In this document: positions 16,249 to 24,952 of the stretch, piece by piece
How the letters are laid out: the number at the start of each line of letters is the position of its first letter
Position numbering within the stretch: position 1 is the first letter of the stretch
Source: Streptomyces sp. TP-A0874
Lineage (GTDB): Bacteria; Actinomycetota; Actinomycetes; Streptomycetales; Streptomycetaceae
Reading direction: 5' to 3'
Assembly (NCBI RefSeq): GCF_001748085.1
Contig: NZ_BBZK01000010.1
Coordinates: forward strand, 220,995 to 284,994
DNA length: 64,000 bases
Notes under the pieces: model-generated
Database searches by the model: none
The model's input: the letters and a program-made list of their open reading frames with translations, nothing else
Told to the model about the DNA's origin: nothing
Program-made: the position numbers and the translations under genes

Positions 16249-17487
16249 GTGCGCCGCCGGCTGATCAACTCCACGCTCGCGGTGGTGCTGGTGGTGATCG
16301 CGGTCTTCGGCGTCTCACTGGTGATCGTGGAGACCCGCACGATCAAGAACAGTGCCCAGGAGAGCGTCGAGTCCGAGGCCGTCCGGCTGATGAGCATCGT
16401 CAACAGCCGTCTCGTCCACGACGAACAGGTCGTCGGCGGGGTGCTCGGAGAGCAGATCAGCGCCGACCGCTACGCCGTGGTGGAGGTGCCCGGCCACCCT
16501 CCGGTGCGCATCGGTGAACGCCCCGGCGGCGACGTCATACGGGCGGAGGTGACCGGTGACGAGGGGGAGACGGTCACCGTCGAGGAGTCGGCCGAGACCG
16601 TCAGCCGGGAGATCGGCCGCACCCTGCTGATCATCCTCACCGTGGCGCTGCTGGCGATCGTCGCGGCCGTGGTGCTGGCCGTGCGGCAGGCCCGTCGGCT
16701 GACCACCCCGCTGACCGACCTGGCGGAGACCGCGGAACGGTTGGGCTCCGGAGATCCCAGACCGCGCCACCGGCGCTACGCGGTGCCGGAGCTGGACCGG
16801 GTCGCCGACGTGCTGGACTCCAGCGCCGAGCGCATCGCCCGGATGCTCACCGCCGAGCGCCGGCTCGCCGCCGACGCCTCACACCAGCTGCGGACCCCGC
16901 TGACGGCGCTGTCCATGCGGCTTGAGGAGATCTCCGCCACCGACGACCTGGAGACGGTCAGGGAGGAGGCCGCCATCGCCCTCGGGCAGGTCGAGCGGCT
17001 GACCGACGTGGTGGAACGCCTGCTGACCAACGCCCGGGACCCGCAGTCCGGCTCCGCCGTCTCCTTCGACCTCGACGAGGTCGTCAAGCAGCAGATCGAG
17101 GAGTGGCGCCCGGCCTACCGGGGCGAGGGCCGGGCCATCGTCCGGTCCGGGAAGGCGGGACTGCGGGCGGTCGGCACCCCCGGCGCGGTGGCCCAGGTGC
17201 TCGCCGCCCTGATCGAGAACGCGCTGATGCACGGGGCCGGGACGGTGGCGCTCCGCACCCGGGTCACCGGCAACCAGGCGGTCGTCGAGGTCACCGACGG
17301 TGGACCGGGCGTCTCCCCGGAACTCGGGGCGCGGGTCTTCGAACGTACGGTGAGCGGCCGTAACTCCACCGGCATCGGACTGGCCGTGGCCCGCGACCTG
17401 GCGGAGGCGGACGGCGGGCGGCTGGAACTCCTCCAGCAGCACCCACCGGTCTTCGCGCTCTTCCTGAGCCGGGCCCCCGTCCCCTGA
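16249..17487 (+). CDS. Sensor histidine kinase
   Basis: 412 residues from GTG 16249, which has GGAGGGG just upstream. Transmembrane helix 1 (about residues 5-26), an extracytoplasmic sensor of roughly 100 residues, and helix 2 (about 124-144, LLIILTVALLAIVAAVVLAV). A HAMP linker follows, then the dimerisation/phosphoacceptor helix with His212 in DASHQLRTPLTAL. The ATP-binding domain has N-box NALMHG and VTDGGPGVSPELG plus STGIGLAVARDLAEADGG. It phosphorylates the response regulator encoded directly upstream. The sensor part has no recognised domain, so the signal is unknown. Confidence 0.92.
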   Translation: MRRRLINSTLAVVLVVIAVFGVSLVIVETRTIKNSAQESVESEAVRLMSIVNSRLVHDEQVVGGVLGEQISADRYAVVEVPGHPPVRIGERPGGDVIRAEVTGDEGETVTVEESAETVSREIGRTLLIILTVALLAIVAAVVLAVRQARRLTTPLTDLAETAERLGSGDPRPRHRRYAVPELDRVADVLDSSAERIARMLTAERRLAADASHQLRTPLTALSMRLEEISATDDLETVREEAAIALGQVERLTDVVERLLTNARDPQSGSAVSFDLDEVVKQQIEEWRPAYRGEGRAIVRSGKAGLRAVGTPGAVAQVLAALIENALMHGAGTVALRTRVTGNQAVVEVTDGGPGVSPELGARVFERTVSGRNSTGIGLAVARDLAEADGGRLELLQQHPPVFALFLSRAPVP

Positions 17488-17525
17488 ACGGCCCTTCCTC
17501 CCGGGACAACCGGGCTCCCGGGGGG

Positions 17526-18041
17526 TCAGCGCTCGTACGGGGCCTCGACCGGCGCCGTGCCGTTCGCCGTCAGCGAACTCTCCACGTCCGGGGCCGTCTC
17601 CGGGAGGGGCAGCGCCTGGAAGACCCAGGTCCGGTAGGACCAGAAGCGGAAGACGGTGGCGGTGCCGAGGCCGATGACGTTCTTGGCGACGTTGTCGGCC
17701 AGCGCCGAGGTGTAGCCGAGACCGTAGTGGGAGAAAGCCAGCGCGCCGTTCTCGATGATCAGACCCACCCCGCTGAAGAGCAGGAAGAGGGTGAGCTCCC
17801 GGCTGCGCCGGTTCTTGTCGCAGTGGCGGTAGGTCCAGTGGCGGTTGCCGAGGTAGTTGGTGCCGATGGCGATCGCCGTGGCGATCACCCCGGAGCGGAC
17901 CACGGCCAGGCCCAGCAGGTGCACACAGAGGTTGAAGACGACCGCGTTGACCAGGAAGCCGATCGCACCGACCGCGGAGAACTTGGCCAACTCGCGGAGC
18001 AGCCGCTCCAGCCGTGAGCGCAGTGTGCGCTCTTCGCCCAT
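17526..18041 (-). CDS. GtrA-family membrane protein
   Basis: 171 residues with four hydrophobic helices (FSAVGAIGFLVNAVVFNLCV at the start is the GtrA signature region) and the conserved NYLGNRHWTYR motif in the middle. GtrA proteins are thought to help move lipid-linked sugars across the membrane in envelope glycan modification. ATG 18041 has CGGAG 8 bases upstream; longer frames upstream have no support. It is convergent with the histidine kinase (38 bp between stops) and divergent from purK. A GtrA gene next to purK is also seen in mycobacteria. Confidence 0.9.
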   Translation of the reverse strand: MGEERTLRSRLERLLRELAKFSAVGAIGFLVNAVVFNLCVHLLGLAVVRSGVIATAIAIGTNYLGNRHWTYRHCDKNRRSRELTLFLLFSGVGLIIENGALAFSHYGLGYTSALADNVAKNVIGLGTATVFRFWSYRTWVFQALPLPETAPDVESSLTANGTAPVEAPYER

Positions 18042-18107
18042 AGTGCTGGCTCCGTTGCTCGGCGGTGCTGGGTCGTTCGGTGACGCCGTACGCCGACCCT
18101 CTGCTCC

Positions 18108-18129
18108 GCGCTCCTCCCCGGAGGAGCGC
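18108..18129. repeat. Perfect 10-bp palindromic hairpin in the gtrA-purK gap
   Basis: GCGCTCCTCC, two bases CC, then GGAGGAGCGC. It lies 67 bp upstream of the gtrA-family start and 208 bp upstream of purK. The rest of this 295-bp gap shows only the purK -10 box. Confidence 0.45.
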
Positions 18130-18323
18130 TCCGCTGATCGGCCGGGCCGCATCATGCTAACCACTGCGCGGCCCCGGGGTGTGCCGCTCTTCGCGATCAA
18201 GGACGCGATGTGCGGGGCCCGATGGGCCGTCCGGCCGCAGCTGCCGTCCGGGGGGAGGCGGATCCGCCGACCGGGGCTGGAGGAACCTCCAAGGCGGGCG
18301 ACGGGGAGCCGGGCGGAGGCGGA

Positions 18324-18329
18324 TACGCT
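18324..18329 (+). promoter_or_regulatory. -10 box TACGCT, leaderless start of purK
   Basis: TACGCT ends 7 bases before GTG 18337; no ribosome site in between, suggesting a leaderless mRNA. Confidence 0.45.
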
Positions 18330-18336
18330 GGGGCGT

Positions 18337-19476
18337 GTGACATTCCCGGTAGTCGGTATGGTCGGCGGCGGCCAGCTCGCCCGTATGACCCACGAGGCGG
18401 CCATCCCCCTCGGCATCAGGTTCAAGCTGCTCAGCAACTCTCCGCAGGAGTCCGCCGCGCAGGTGGTCAACGACGTCGTCGTCGGTGACCACCGAGATCT
18501 GCCGACACTTCGTGCTTTCGCACGTGAGTGTGATGTGATCACCTTCGATCACGAGCATGTTCCCACCGAGCACCTCCGGGCGCTCGAAGCCGACGGCGTC
18601 CTCGTCCGACCGGGCCCCGACGCCCTGGTCCACGCCCAGGACAAGGGCCTGATGCGCGCCCGGCTGGACGAGATCGGGGTGCCAGCCCCGCGCCACCGGA
18701 TCCTCACCGACCCGGCGGACGCCGCGGCCTTCGCCGAGGAGGGGGAGGGCTTCCCCGTCGTCCTCAAGACCGTCCGCGGCGGCTACGACGGCAAGGGGGT
18801 CTGGGTCGTCCGGTCCGTCGAGGAGGCCGCCGAGCCGTTCAAGGCCGGGGTCCCGGTGCTGGCCGAGGAGAAGGTGGACTTCGCCCGGGAACTCGCCGCC
18901 AACGTCGTCCGATCCCCGCACGGGCAGGCCGTCGCCTACCCCGTCGTGGAGTCGATCCAGGTCGACGGCGTCTGCGACACCGTGATCGCACCGGCGCCCG
19001 GCCTGCCGGAGGAACTCTCCCTCCAGGCCCAGCGGACGGCGCTCACCATCGCCCGCGAGCTCGGTGTGGTCGGGCACCTCGCAGTCGAGCTGTTCGAGAC
19101 CCGGGACGGCCGGCTGCTCGTCAACGAGCTCGCCATGCGCCCGCACAACTCCGGGCACTGGACCCAGGACGGCGCGGTCACCTCGCAGTTCGCCAACCAC
19201 CTGCGGGCCGTGCTCGACCTGCCGCTCGGCGACCCGCGGCCGCGCTCCCCCTGGACGGTGATGGCCAATGTGCTCGGTGGCGACTACCCGGACATGTACC
19301 CGGCGTATCTGCACTGCATGGCCCGCGACCCGGGGCTGAAGATCCACATGTACGGCAAGGACGTCAAGCCCGGCCGCAAGGTCGGCCACGTCAACACCTA
19401 CGGCGAGGACCTCGCCGAGGTCCGGGAGCGGGCCCGGCACGCCGCCGGCTATCTGCGCGGCACCATCACCGAGTAG
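18337..19476 (+). CDS. purK: N5-carboxyaminoimidazole ribonucleotide synthetase
   Basis: 379-residue ATP-grasp enzyme that makes N5-CAIR from AIR, ATP and bicarbonate in purine synthesis. The N-terminal Rossmann-like domain shows VVGMVGGGQLARMTHEAA. The ATP-grasp loop is VVLKTVRGGYDGKGVWVV, and EEKVDFARELA and NELAMRPHNSGHWT are the metal/ATP contacts of the family. The frame is open far upstream, but the GTG at 18337 is where homology starts and has a -10 box 7 bases before it. purE follows after 31 bp; the two enzymes work in sequence and form an operon. Confidence 0.95.
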   Translation: MTFPVVGMVGGGQLARMTHEAAIPLGIRFKLLSNSPQESAAQVVNDVVVGDHRDLPTLRAFARECDVITFDHEHVPTEHLRALEADGVLVRPGPDALVHAQDKGLMRARLDEIGVPAPRHRILTDPADAAAFAEEGEGFPVVLKTVRGGYDGKGVWVVRSVEEAAEPFKAGVPVLAEEKVDFARELAANVVRSPHGQAVAYPVVESIQVDGVCDTVIAPAPGLPEELSLQAQRTALTIARELGVVGHLAVELFETRDGRLLVNELAMRPHNSGHWTQDGAVTSQFANHLRAVLDLPLGDPRPRSPWTVMANVLGGDYPDMYPAYLHCMARDPGLKIHMYGKDVKPGRKVGHVNTYGEDLAEVRERARHAAGYLRGTITE

Positions 19477-19507
19477 CGGTACCACCACCCACGAGGAGCT
19501 CCCAGCC

Positions 19508-20035
19508 ATGACAACCGCTCCCGCCGTCGGCATCGTGATGGGTTCCGACTCCGACTGGCCGGTGATGGAGGCCGCCGCCGAGGCGCTCGGCGAGTTCGAC
19601 GTCCGCTACGAGGTCGACGTCGTCTCCGCCCACCGGATGCCCCGGGAGATGCTCGAATACGGTGAGGCGGCGGCCGGACGCGGCCTCAGAGCGATCATCG
19701 CGGGCGCCGGAGGGGCGGCGCACCTGCCCGGGATGCTCGCCTCCGTCACCACCCTCCCGGTCATCGGGGTGCCGGTCCCGCTGAAGTACCTCGACGGCAT
19801 GGACAGCCTGCTCTCCATCGTCCAGATGCCGGCCGGTGTGCCCGTGGCCACCGTCTCGGTGGGCGGCGCGCGGAACGCCGGACTGCTCGCGGTCCGGATG
19901 CTGGCGGCGCACGACCCGGAGCTGAGCGGCCGGATGCGGGAGTTCCAGGAGAACCTCGGCGAGCAGGCGGCCGAGAAGGGCAAGCGGCTGCGGGCCAGGG
20001 TCGAGCACGCCACGGGCTTCGGCTTCGGGGGCTGA
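19508..20035 (+). CDS. purE: N5-CAIR mutase
   Basis: 175 residues, class I PurE, which rearranges N5-CAIR to CAIR. The signature VGIVMGSDSDWPVMEAAAE starts at residue 7; SAHRMPREMLEYG and AGAGGAAHLPGMLAS (active-site His region) follow, with GVPVPLKYLDGMDSLLSIVQ near the middle. GAGGAG precedes the ATG at a normal distance. It sits directly downstream of purK. Confidence 0.96.
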   Translation: MTTAPAVGIVMGSDSDWPVMEAAAEALGEFDVRYEVDVVSAHRMPREMLEYGEAAAGRGLRAIIAGAGGAAHLPGMLASVTTLPVIGVPVPLKYLDGMDSLLSIVQMPAGVPVATVSVGGARNAGLLAVRMLAAHDPELSGRMREFQENLGEQAAEKGKRLRARVEHATGFGFGG

Positions 20036-20107
20036 CGGGACGCCGTCGGACGGTCCCTGACGCCGATCCCGAAACCGCCGCGGAGTTCGACGCCGCCGGA
20101 GGGGATG

Positions 20108-21304
20108 ATGGGCGGCATGACCGATCACCTCGCACAGGCACGCGAACTGTTGGCCTCCCACCCCGTCGTCGACGGGCACAACGACCTCCCCTGGGCGCTG
20201 CGCGAACAGGTCCGCTACGACATCGACCGGCGGGACATCGCCACCGACCAGAGCGCGCACCTCCACACCGACCTGCCCAGGTTGCGCGCCGGCGGGGTCG
20301 GCGCGCAGTTCTGGTCGGTCTACGTACGATCCGACTTCGACGGGGACCAGGCGGTCAGCGCCACCCTCGAACAGATCGACGTGGTGCAGCAGCTCATCGA
20401 GCGCTACCCGGCCGACCTGCGCCGCGCCCTGACGGCGGACGACATGGAGGCGGCCCGCGCCGAAGGGCGGATCGCCTCGCTGATGGGCGCCGAGGGCGGT
20501 CACAGCATCAACTGCTCGCTCGCGACCCTCCGGGCCTTCCACCGCTTGGGCGTCCGCTACATGACGCTCACCCACAACGACAACATCGCCTGGGCCGACT
20601 CGGCCACCGACGAACCGCGCGCCGGCGGCCTCACCCGCTTCGGGGAGGAGGTCGTCCGGGAGATGAACCGGATCGGCATGCTCGTCGACCTCTCGCACGT
20701 CTCCGCGGACACCATGCGGGACGCGCTCCGCGTCACCGAGGCGCCGGTGGTCTTCTCGCACTCCTCCTCCCGCGCGGTCTGCGACCACCCGCGCAACGTC
20801 CCGGACGACGTCCTGGCGCAGCTGCCGGCCAACGGCGGCATCGCGATGGCCACCTTCGTGCCGAAGTTCGTGCTGCCCGCCGCCATCGCCTGGACGAAGG
20901 CGGCCGACGAGAACATGCGCGCGCACGGATTTCACCCGCTCGACACCACGGAGCCGGCGATGAAGGTGCAGCGCGCCTTCGAGGAGGCCAACCCCCGGCC
21001 GGAGGCGACCGTCGAAACCGTGGCCGACCACCTCGACCACATGCGGGAGGTGGCCGGGATCGACCACGTCGGCATCGGCGGGGACTACGACGGGGTGGCG
21101 TTCACCCCCACCGGGCTGGACGACGTGGCCAGTTACCCGAACCTGATCGCGGAGCTGTCGCGGCGCGGCTGGTCCACGGCCGACCTTTCCAAGCTGACCT
21201 GGGAGAACGCGGTCCGCACGCTGCGGGCGGCGGAGGACGTCGCCCGCGCGGTCCAGAGCACGCGCGGACCCTCGAACGCCACGATCGAGGAACTGGACGG
21301 CTGA
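20108..21304 (+). CDS. M19-family (renal-type) dipeptidase
   Basis: 398-residue zinc dipeptidase of the membrane dipeptidase family. Metal ligands: PVVDGHNDLPW near the N-terminus, the bridging Glu in MGAEGGHSIN, histidines in VDLSHVS and FSHSSSRAVCDHPRNV, and GIGGDYDGV near the C-terminus. No signal peptide is seen, so it is probably cytoplasmic and releases amino acids from dipeptides. Three ATGs lie close together (20105, 20108, 20117); 20108 is chosen because GGAGG ends 5 bases before it. It follows purE by 72 bp and may be co-transcribed, though functionally unrelated. Confidence 0.9.
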   Translation: MGGMTDHLAQARELLASHPVVDGHNDLPWALREQVRYDIDRRDIATDQSAHLHTDLPRLRAGGVGAQFWSVYVRSDFDGDQAVSATLEQIDVVQQLIERYPADLRRALTADDMEAARAEGRIASLMGAEGGHSINCSLATLRAFHRLGVRYMTLTHNDNIAWADSATDEPRAGGLTRFGEEVVREMNRIGMLVDLSHVSADTMRDALRVTEAPVVFSHSSSRAVCDHPRNVPDDVLAQLPANGGIAMATFVPKFVLPAAIAWTKAADENMRAHGFHPLDTTEPAMKVQRAFEEANPRPEATVETVADHLDHMREVAGIDHVGIGGDYDGVAFTPTGLDDVASYPNLIAELSRRGWSTADLSKLTWENAVRTLRAAEDVARAVQSTRGPSNATIEELDG

Positions 21305-21327
21305 CGGCCGTCCGGTCGTCCCCGGGA

Positions 21328-21357
21328 TCCGTCCGGCCTCGCTGGAGGCCGGGCGGA
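21328..21357. terminator. Terminator between the dipeptidase and UDP-glucose dehydrogenase
   Basis: 13-bp stem (21328-21340 with 21345-21357, one G-U pair) and GCTG loop between convergent genes. Confidence 0.75.
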
Positions 21358-21408
21358 CAGCCCCCAGCGGCTGGCGTCATGTCAGCTGCCGCGGCCGGGG
21401 GCGACGGG

Positions 21409-22749
21409 TCAGGCCCGCGGCCGTCCCAGGGCGCGGTACGTCCAGCCGGCCTTGCGCCAGAGGTCCTTGTCGAGCGCGTTCCGCCCGTCCAGCACCCGCC
21501 GCTCGGCGACGACCTCGCCCAGCACCGCGGGGTCGAGCTCCCGGAACTCCCGCCACTCCGTCAGGTGCAGCACCACATGTGCCCCACGCGCCGCCTCCAG
21601 CGCGGTGGGGGCGTACTGCAGGGTCGGGAACACCCGGCGGGCGTTCTCCATGCCCTTGGGGTCGTAGACGGTCACCTGGCCGCCCTGGAGGTGGATCTGG
21701 CCGGCGACGTTGAGCGCGGGGGAGTCACGTACGTCGTCGGAGTCCGGCTTGAAGGTGGCCCCCAGGACCGCCACCCGGGTGCCGAGGAAACGCCCGCCGA
21801 GCGCCTCCCGGGTCAGCTCGACCATGTGGGCCCGGCGGCGCATGTTGAGGGAGTCGATCTCGCGGAGGAAGGTGAGCGCCTGGTCGGCACCGAGCTCGCC
21901 GGCGCGGGCCATGAAGGCCCGCAGGTCCTTCGGCAGGCAGCCGCCGCCGAAGCCGATGCCCGCGCGCAGGAACTTCTTGCCGATCCGCTCGTCGTGGCCG
22001 ATGGCCTCGGCGAGCTTGACCACGTCACCGTCGGCCGCCTCGCAGATCTCGGCCATCGCGTTGATGAAGGAGATCTTCGTGGCGAGGAAGGAGTTGGCCG
22101 CCGTCTTGACCAGCTCGGCGGTGGGGTAGTCGGTGACGATGAAGGGCGAGCCGTCCGCCAGCGGCGCCGCGTAGACCTCGCGCAGCAGCTTCTCCGCCCG
22201 GTCGCTGGCGACCCCGACGACGATCCGGTCCGGCCGCAGGGTGTCCTGCACGGCGAAGCCCTCCCGCAGGAACTCCGGGTTCCAGGCGAGCTCGGCGGCC
22301 TCCCCCGCCGGAGCGGTCTGAGCGAGCCGGGCCGCGAGCCGGGCCGCGCTGCCGACCGGCACCGTCGACTTGCCGACCACCAGGGTGGGGCGGTCCAGGT
22401 GCGGGGCGAGCAGTTCGAAGGCGCTGTCGACGTAGCTCATGTCGCAGCCGTACTCGCCCTGCTTCTGCGGGGTGTTCACACAGACGAAGTGGACGTCGCC
22501 GAACTCGCCGACCTCCGCGAACGAGGTGGTGAACCGGAGCCGTCCGGTGGAGCCCTCCAACCCGGCGACGTGCTTGCGGAGCATCTCCTCCAGCCCCGGC
22601 TCGTACATCGGCACCTTGCCGGCCGAGAGAAGTTCGATCTTCTCCGCGGAGATGTCCAGCCCGAGCACCTCGAAGCCGAGTTCGGCCATGGAGGCGGCGT
22701 GAGTGGCTCCGAGGTAGCCGGTGCCGATCACGGTGATCCTGGGTGCCAT
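21409..22749 (-). CDS. UDP-glucose 6-dehydrogenase
   Basis: 446 residues; oxidises UDP-glucose to UDP-glucuronate with two NAD+. N-terminal Rossmann motif ITVIGTGYLGATHAASMAEL, then VCVNTP, the substrate region EFLREGFAVQDTLRPDRIVV, and the catalytic cysteine in GGGCLPKDLRAFMARA. The C-terminal UDP-binding domain shows GATFKPDSDDVRDSPAL. ATG 22749 has GGAG six bases upstream. UDP-glucuronate would feed envelope or exported polysaccharides, which suits the glycan-rich gene neighbourhood; the polymer is not known. Confidence 0.94.
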   Translation of the reverse strand: MAPRITVIGTGYLGATHAASMAELGFEVLGLDISAEKIELLSAGKVPMYEPGLEEMLRKHVAGLEGSTGRLRFTTSFAEVGEFGDVHFVCVNTPQKQGEYGCDMSYVDSAFELLAPHLDRPTLVVGKSTVPVGSAARLAARLAQTAPAGEAAELAWNPEFLREGFAVQDTLRPDRIVVGVASDRAEKLLREVYAAPLADGSPFIVTDYPTAELVKTAANSFLATKISFINAMAEICEAADGDVVKLAEAIGHDERIGKKFLRAGIGFGGGCLPKDLRAFMARAGELGADQALTFLREIDSLNMRRRAHMVELTREALGGRFLGTRVAVLGATFKPDSDDVRDSPALNVAGQIHLQGGQVTVYDPKGMENARRVFPTLQYAPTALEAARGAHVVLHLTEWREFRELDPAVLGEVVAERRVLDGRNALDKDLWRKAGWTYRALGRPRA

Positions 22750-22863
22750 GGGTGCTCCACGATTGCGTTGGGGCCGGACTGCCGACCGAGCATATCCGGG
22801 AGCCGGCCGGGGCATTCTCCCCGCTGTCGCCAAGCTCACCTATGCCGCTCGGCCGGCGCCCAC

Positions 22864-22890
22864 TAGAATTGGGTTACTTAACGGTAGTTA
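22864..22890 (+). promoter_or_regulatory. -10 box and palindrome upstream of the acyl-CoA dehydrogenase
   Basis: TAGAAT (22864-22869) is a good -10. Just downstream is TAAC-GGTA-GTTA (22879-22890), an inverted repeat in an AT-rich patch at the expected transcription start, as for a repressor operator (TetR-type regulators of fatty-acid genes are typical). Regulator not in the window. Confidence 0.45.
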
Positions 22891-22914
22891 GCAGTTCTGG
22901 GGAGTGAGGGCACC

Positions 22915-24084
22915 TTGTCGTCCAGCGATTTCGACCTCTACCGGCTGTCCGAGGAGCATGATCTGCTCCGCGAATCGGTGCGCTCACTCGCCGAGACGAA
23001 GATCGCCCCGCATGCCGCGGAGGTGGACGAGGAGAGCAGGTTCCCGCAGGAGGCGCGGGACGCGCTGACCGCGAACGACCTGCACGCCGTCCATGTGCCG
23101 GAGGCCTACGGGGGCGCCGGGGCGGACGCGATCTCCACGGTGATCGTCATCGAGGAGATCGCCCGGGTCTGCGCCTCCTCCTCGCTGATCCCGGCGGTCA
23201 ACAAGCTCGGCTCGCTCCCGGTCGAGCTGTCCGGCTCCGAGGAGCTGAAGCGGAAGTACCTCGGCCCGCTCGCCAAGGGCGACGCCATGTTCTCCTACTG
23301 CCTCTCCGAGCCCGACGCGGGTTCGGACGCCGCGGGCATGAAGACCCGGGCGGTGCGCGACGGGGACTCCTGGGTGCTCAACGGGGTCAAGCGCTGGATC
23401 ACCAACGCGGGCATCAGCGAGTTCTACACCGTCATGGCGGTGACCGACCCGGAGAAGCGGAGCAAGGGCATCTCCGCCTTCGTCGTCGAGAAGGACGATC
23501 CCGGCCTCTCCTTCGGGGCGCCCGAGAAGAAGCTGGGTATCAAGGGCTCGCCGACCCGCGAGGTCTACTTCGACAACGTGCGTATCCCCGCCGACCGCAT
23601 GATCGGGGAGGAGGGCACCGGGTTCGCCACGGCGATGCGGACCCTGGACCACACCAGGGTCACCATCGCGGCGCAGGCGCTCGGCATCGCCCAGGGCGCG
23701 CTCGACTACGCCCGCGGATACGTCCAGGAGCGCAAGCAGTTCGGCAAGCCCATCGGGGACTTCCAGGGCGTGCAGTTCATGCTCGCCGACATGGCGATGA
23801 AACTGGAGGCCGCCCGCCAGCTGACGTACGCCGCCGCCGCCCGGTCCGAGCGGGTCTCCGGCGGCGCCACCAAGGAGGACCTCACCTTCTTCGGCGCCGC
23901 GGCCAAGTGCTACGCCTCGGACGTCGCCATGGAGATCACCACGGACGCGGTCCAGCTCCTCGGCGGCTACGGCTACACCCGGGACTACCCGGTGGAGCGG
24001 ATGATGCGGGACGCCAAGATCACCCAGATCTACGAAGGCACGAACCAGGTGCAGCGGATCGTCATGGCGAGGAACCTGCCGTAG
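22915..24084 (+). CDS. Acyl-CoA dehydrogenase
   Basis: 389-residue FAD-dependent acyl-CoA dehydrogenase of beta-oxidation. Domains in order: N-terminal helices (RLSEEHDLLRESVRSLAE), the middle beta domain with FSYCLSEPDAGSDAAGMKT and RWITNAG, then the C-terminal helices with LGGYGYTRDYPVERMMRDAK and catalytic Glu in IYEGTNQVQRIVMARNL. Starts at TTG 22915 after a GGAGTGAGGG ribosome site. The mycobacterial equivalent near purE/purK is fadE25, consistent with the conserved order. Probably controlled by the palindrome at 22879-22890. Confidence 0.94.
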   Translation: MSSSDFDLYRLSEEHDLLRESVRSLAETKIAPHAAEVDEESRFPQEARDALTANDLHAVHVPEAYGGAGADAISTVIVIEEIARVCASSSLIPAVNKLGSLPVELSGSEELKRKYLGPLAKGDAMFSYCLSEPDAGSDAAGMKTRAVRDGDSWVLNGVKRWITNAGISEFYTVMAVTDPEKRSKGISAFVVEKDDPGLSFGAPEKKLGIKGSPTREVYFDNVRIPADRMIGEEGTGFATAMRTLDHTRVTIAAQALGIAQGALDYARGYVQERKQFGKPIGDFQGVQFMLADMAMKLEAARQLTYAAAARSERVSGGATKEDLTFFGAAAKCYASDVAMEITTDAVQLLGGYGYTRDYPVERMMRDAKITQIYEGTNQVQRIVMARNLP

Positions 24085-24091
24085 CCGGGTG

Positions 24092-24168
24092 GTCAGTCCT
24101 TACACCTCGCCGATGATCACCGCTGACCGCACGTTTCCGCGCCGGCCCCCACCAGCAAGATCGTGATC
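24092..24168 (+). repeat. Left arm of a 77-bp imperfect inverted repeat
   Basis: Pairs with 24847-24924 in inverted orientation; by eye about 60 of 79 aligned columns match. The best-conserved inner block is CCGGCCCCC, one variable base, CCAGCAAGATC, two variable bases, GATC. It starts 8 bp after the acyl-CoA dehydrogenase stop. The pair flanks a single gene of lower GC3. Confidence 0.7.
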
Positions 24169-24315
24169 AACAGGCGGAGGGCTGACCAACCGGGCGATGC
24201 CCCGGCCCGTTCAGGCGGATTCCACGGGCCGGGGTATCGCATTTCGGAACCGGGTACGGGGTGGTTGGTGTCTGCGCCGGGGCGAGGGCGCTGACCGTGG
24301 TGAGCGCTGCCTCGC

Positions 24316-24804
24316 TCAACTGCGTACGTGGGCCAGGACCAGGCCGACGGGGATTGTCACCGCCAGGACCAGGAGCAGTGCGCTGTAGGCCCACAGCCGC
24401 GGCCGTGCCCTTCCGCCGCGTAGCGTCGACGCTGCCAAGACGACCACGCCGAAGAGCAGTAGGCCTCCGACATCGACGACGAAGGGGAGCTGTCGAAGTG
24501 TCCCGACGACCACGAGCGCGTTGCCGACGTTCCAGGCCACAAACTGCGTCGCCCACAGTCGAGTCGAGACCGGTCGCGGCGACAGCGATTCCTGCCATCT
24601 CCCCAGAGCCGCCTGAGCCACCCCGCACACCAGGACGAGATAGGCCGCAAGCCAGCTCCCTTTCTCAAGCTGCAGGGGGCTGGCGACCGCGGCGATCAGG
24701 CCTCCGGTAACGACGAAGGCAACACCCACGGCATAGAAGATCTTGCAGGGCTGAATCCGTGCCGAGGTGTCGATCCGCAACGACGCCGATCTTGCATCGA
24801 CCAT
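24316..24804 (-). CDS. Small integral membrane protein of unknown function inside the inverted-repeat cassette
   Basis: 162 residues, not recognised. Five hydrophobic segments (starting at about residues 23, 48, 86, 108 and 137) separated by short charged loops such as GRWQESLSPRP and TLRGGRARPRLW, so an inner-membrane protein with almost no soluble part. ATG 24804 has GGAAGGA 8 bases upstream. Third-position GC is clearly lower than in the genes on either side (many codons such as GAT, GCA, TTG, ATT, GTT, CTT), a sign of transfer. It is the only gene between the two inverted repeats 24092-24168 and 24847-24924. No function is proposed. Confidence 0.7.
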   Translation of the reverse strand: MVDARSASLRIDTSARIQPCKIFYAVGVAFVVTGGLIAAVASPLQLEKGSWLAAYLVLVCGVAQAALGRWQESLSPRPVSTRLWATQFVAWNVGNALVVVGTLRQLPFVVDVGGLLLFGVVVLAASTLRGGRARPRLWAYSALLLVLAVTIPVGLVLAHVRS

Positions 24805-24846
24805 GAGGCGCGTCCTTCCGTGACGCCTCAGACTACTCCGGCCCTA

Positions 24847-24924
24847 GATCGTGATCTTGCTGGCGGGGGCCGGTGCGCAGACGGGTGCGGTCACCGCCCA
24901 CCATCGTGAGGTGCGAGGCCTGAC
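24847..24924 (-). repeat. Right arm of the imperfect inverted repeat
   Basis: Inverted counterpart of 24092-24168; the inner edge is GATCGTGATCTTGCTGG. The arm ends 28 bp before the stop of the channel gene. No target-site duplication or transposase is evident. Confidence 0.7.
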
Positions 24925-24952
24925 GGCGCCCTTGCCGACCCGGCGTCGGGCG

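Noticed and set aside
24169..24846. Complete insertion sequence between the inverted repeats
   Set aside because: The enclosed protein is a small membrane protein with no transposase features, and no target duplication is evident; reported only as a cassette.
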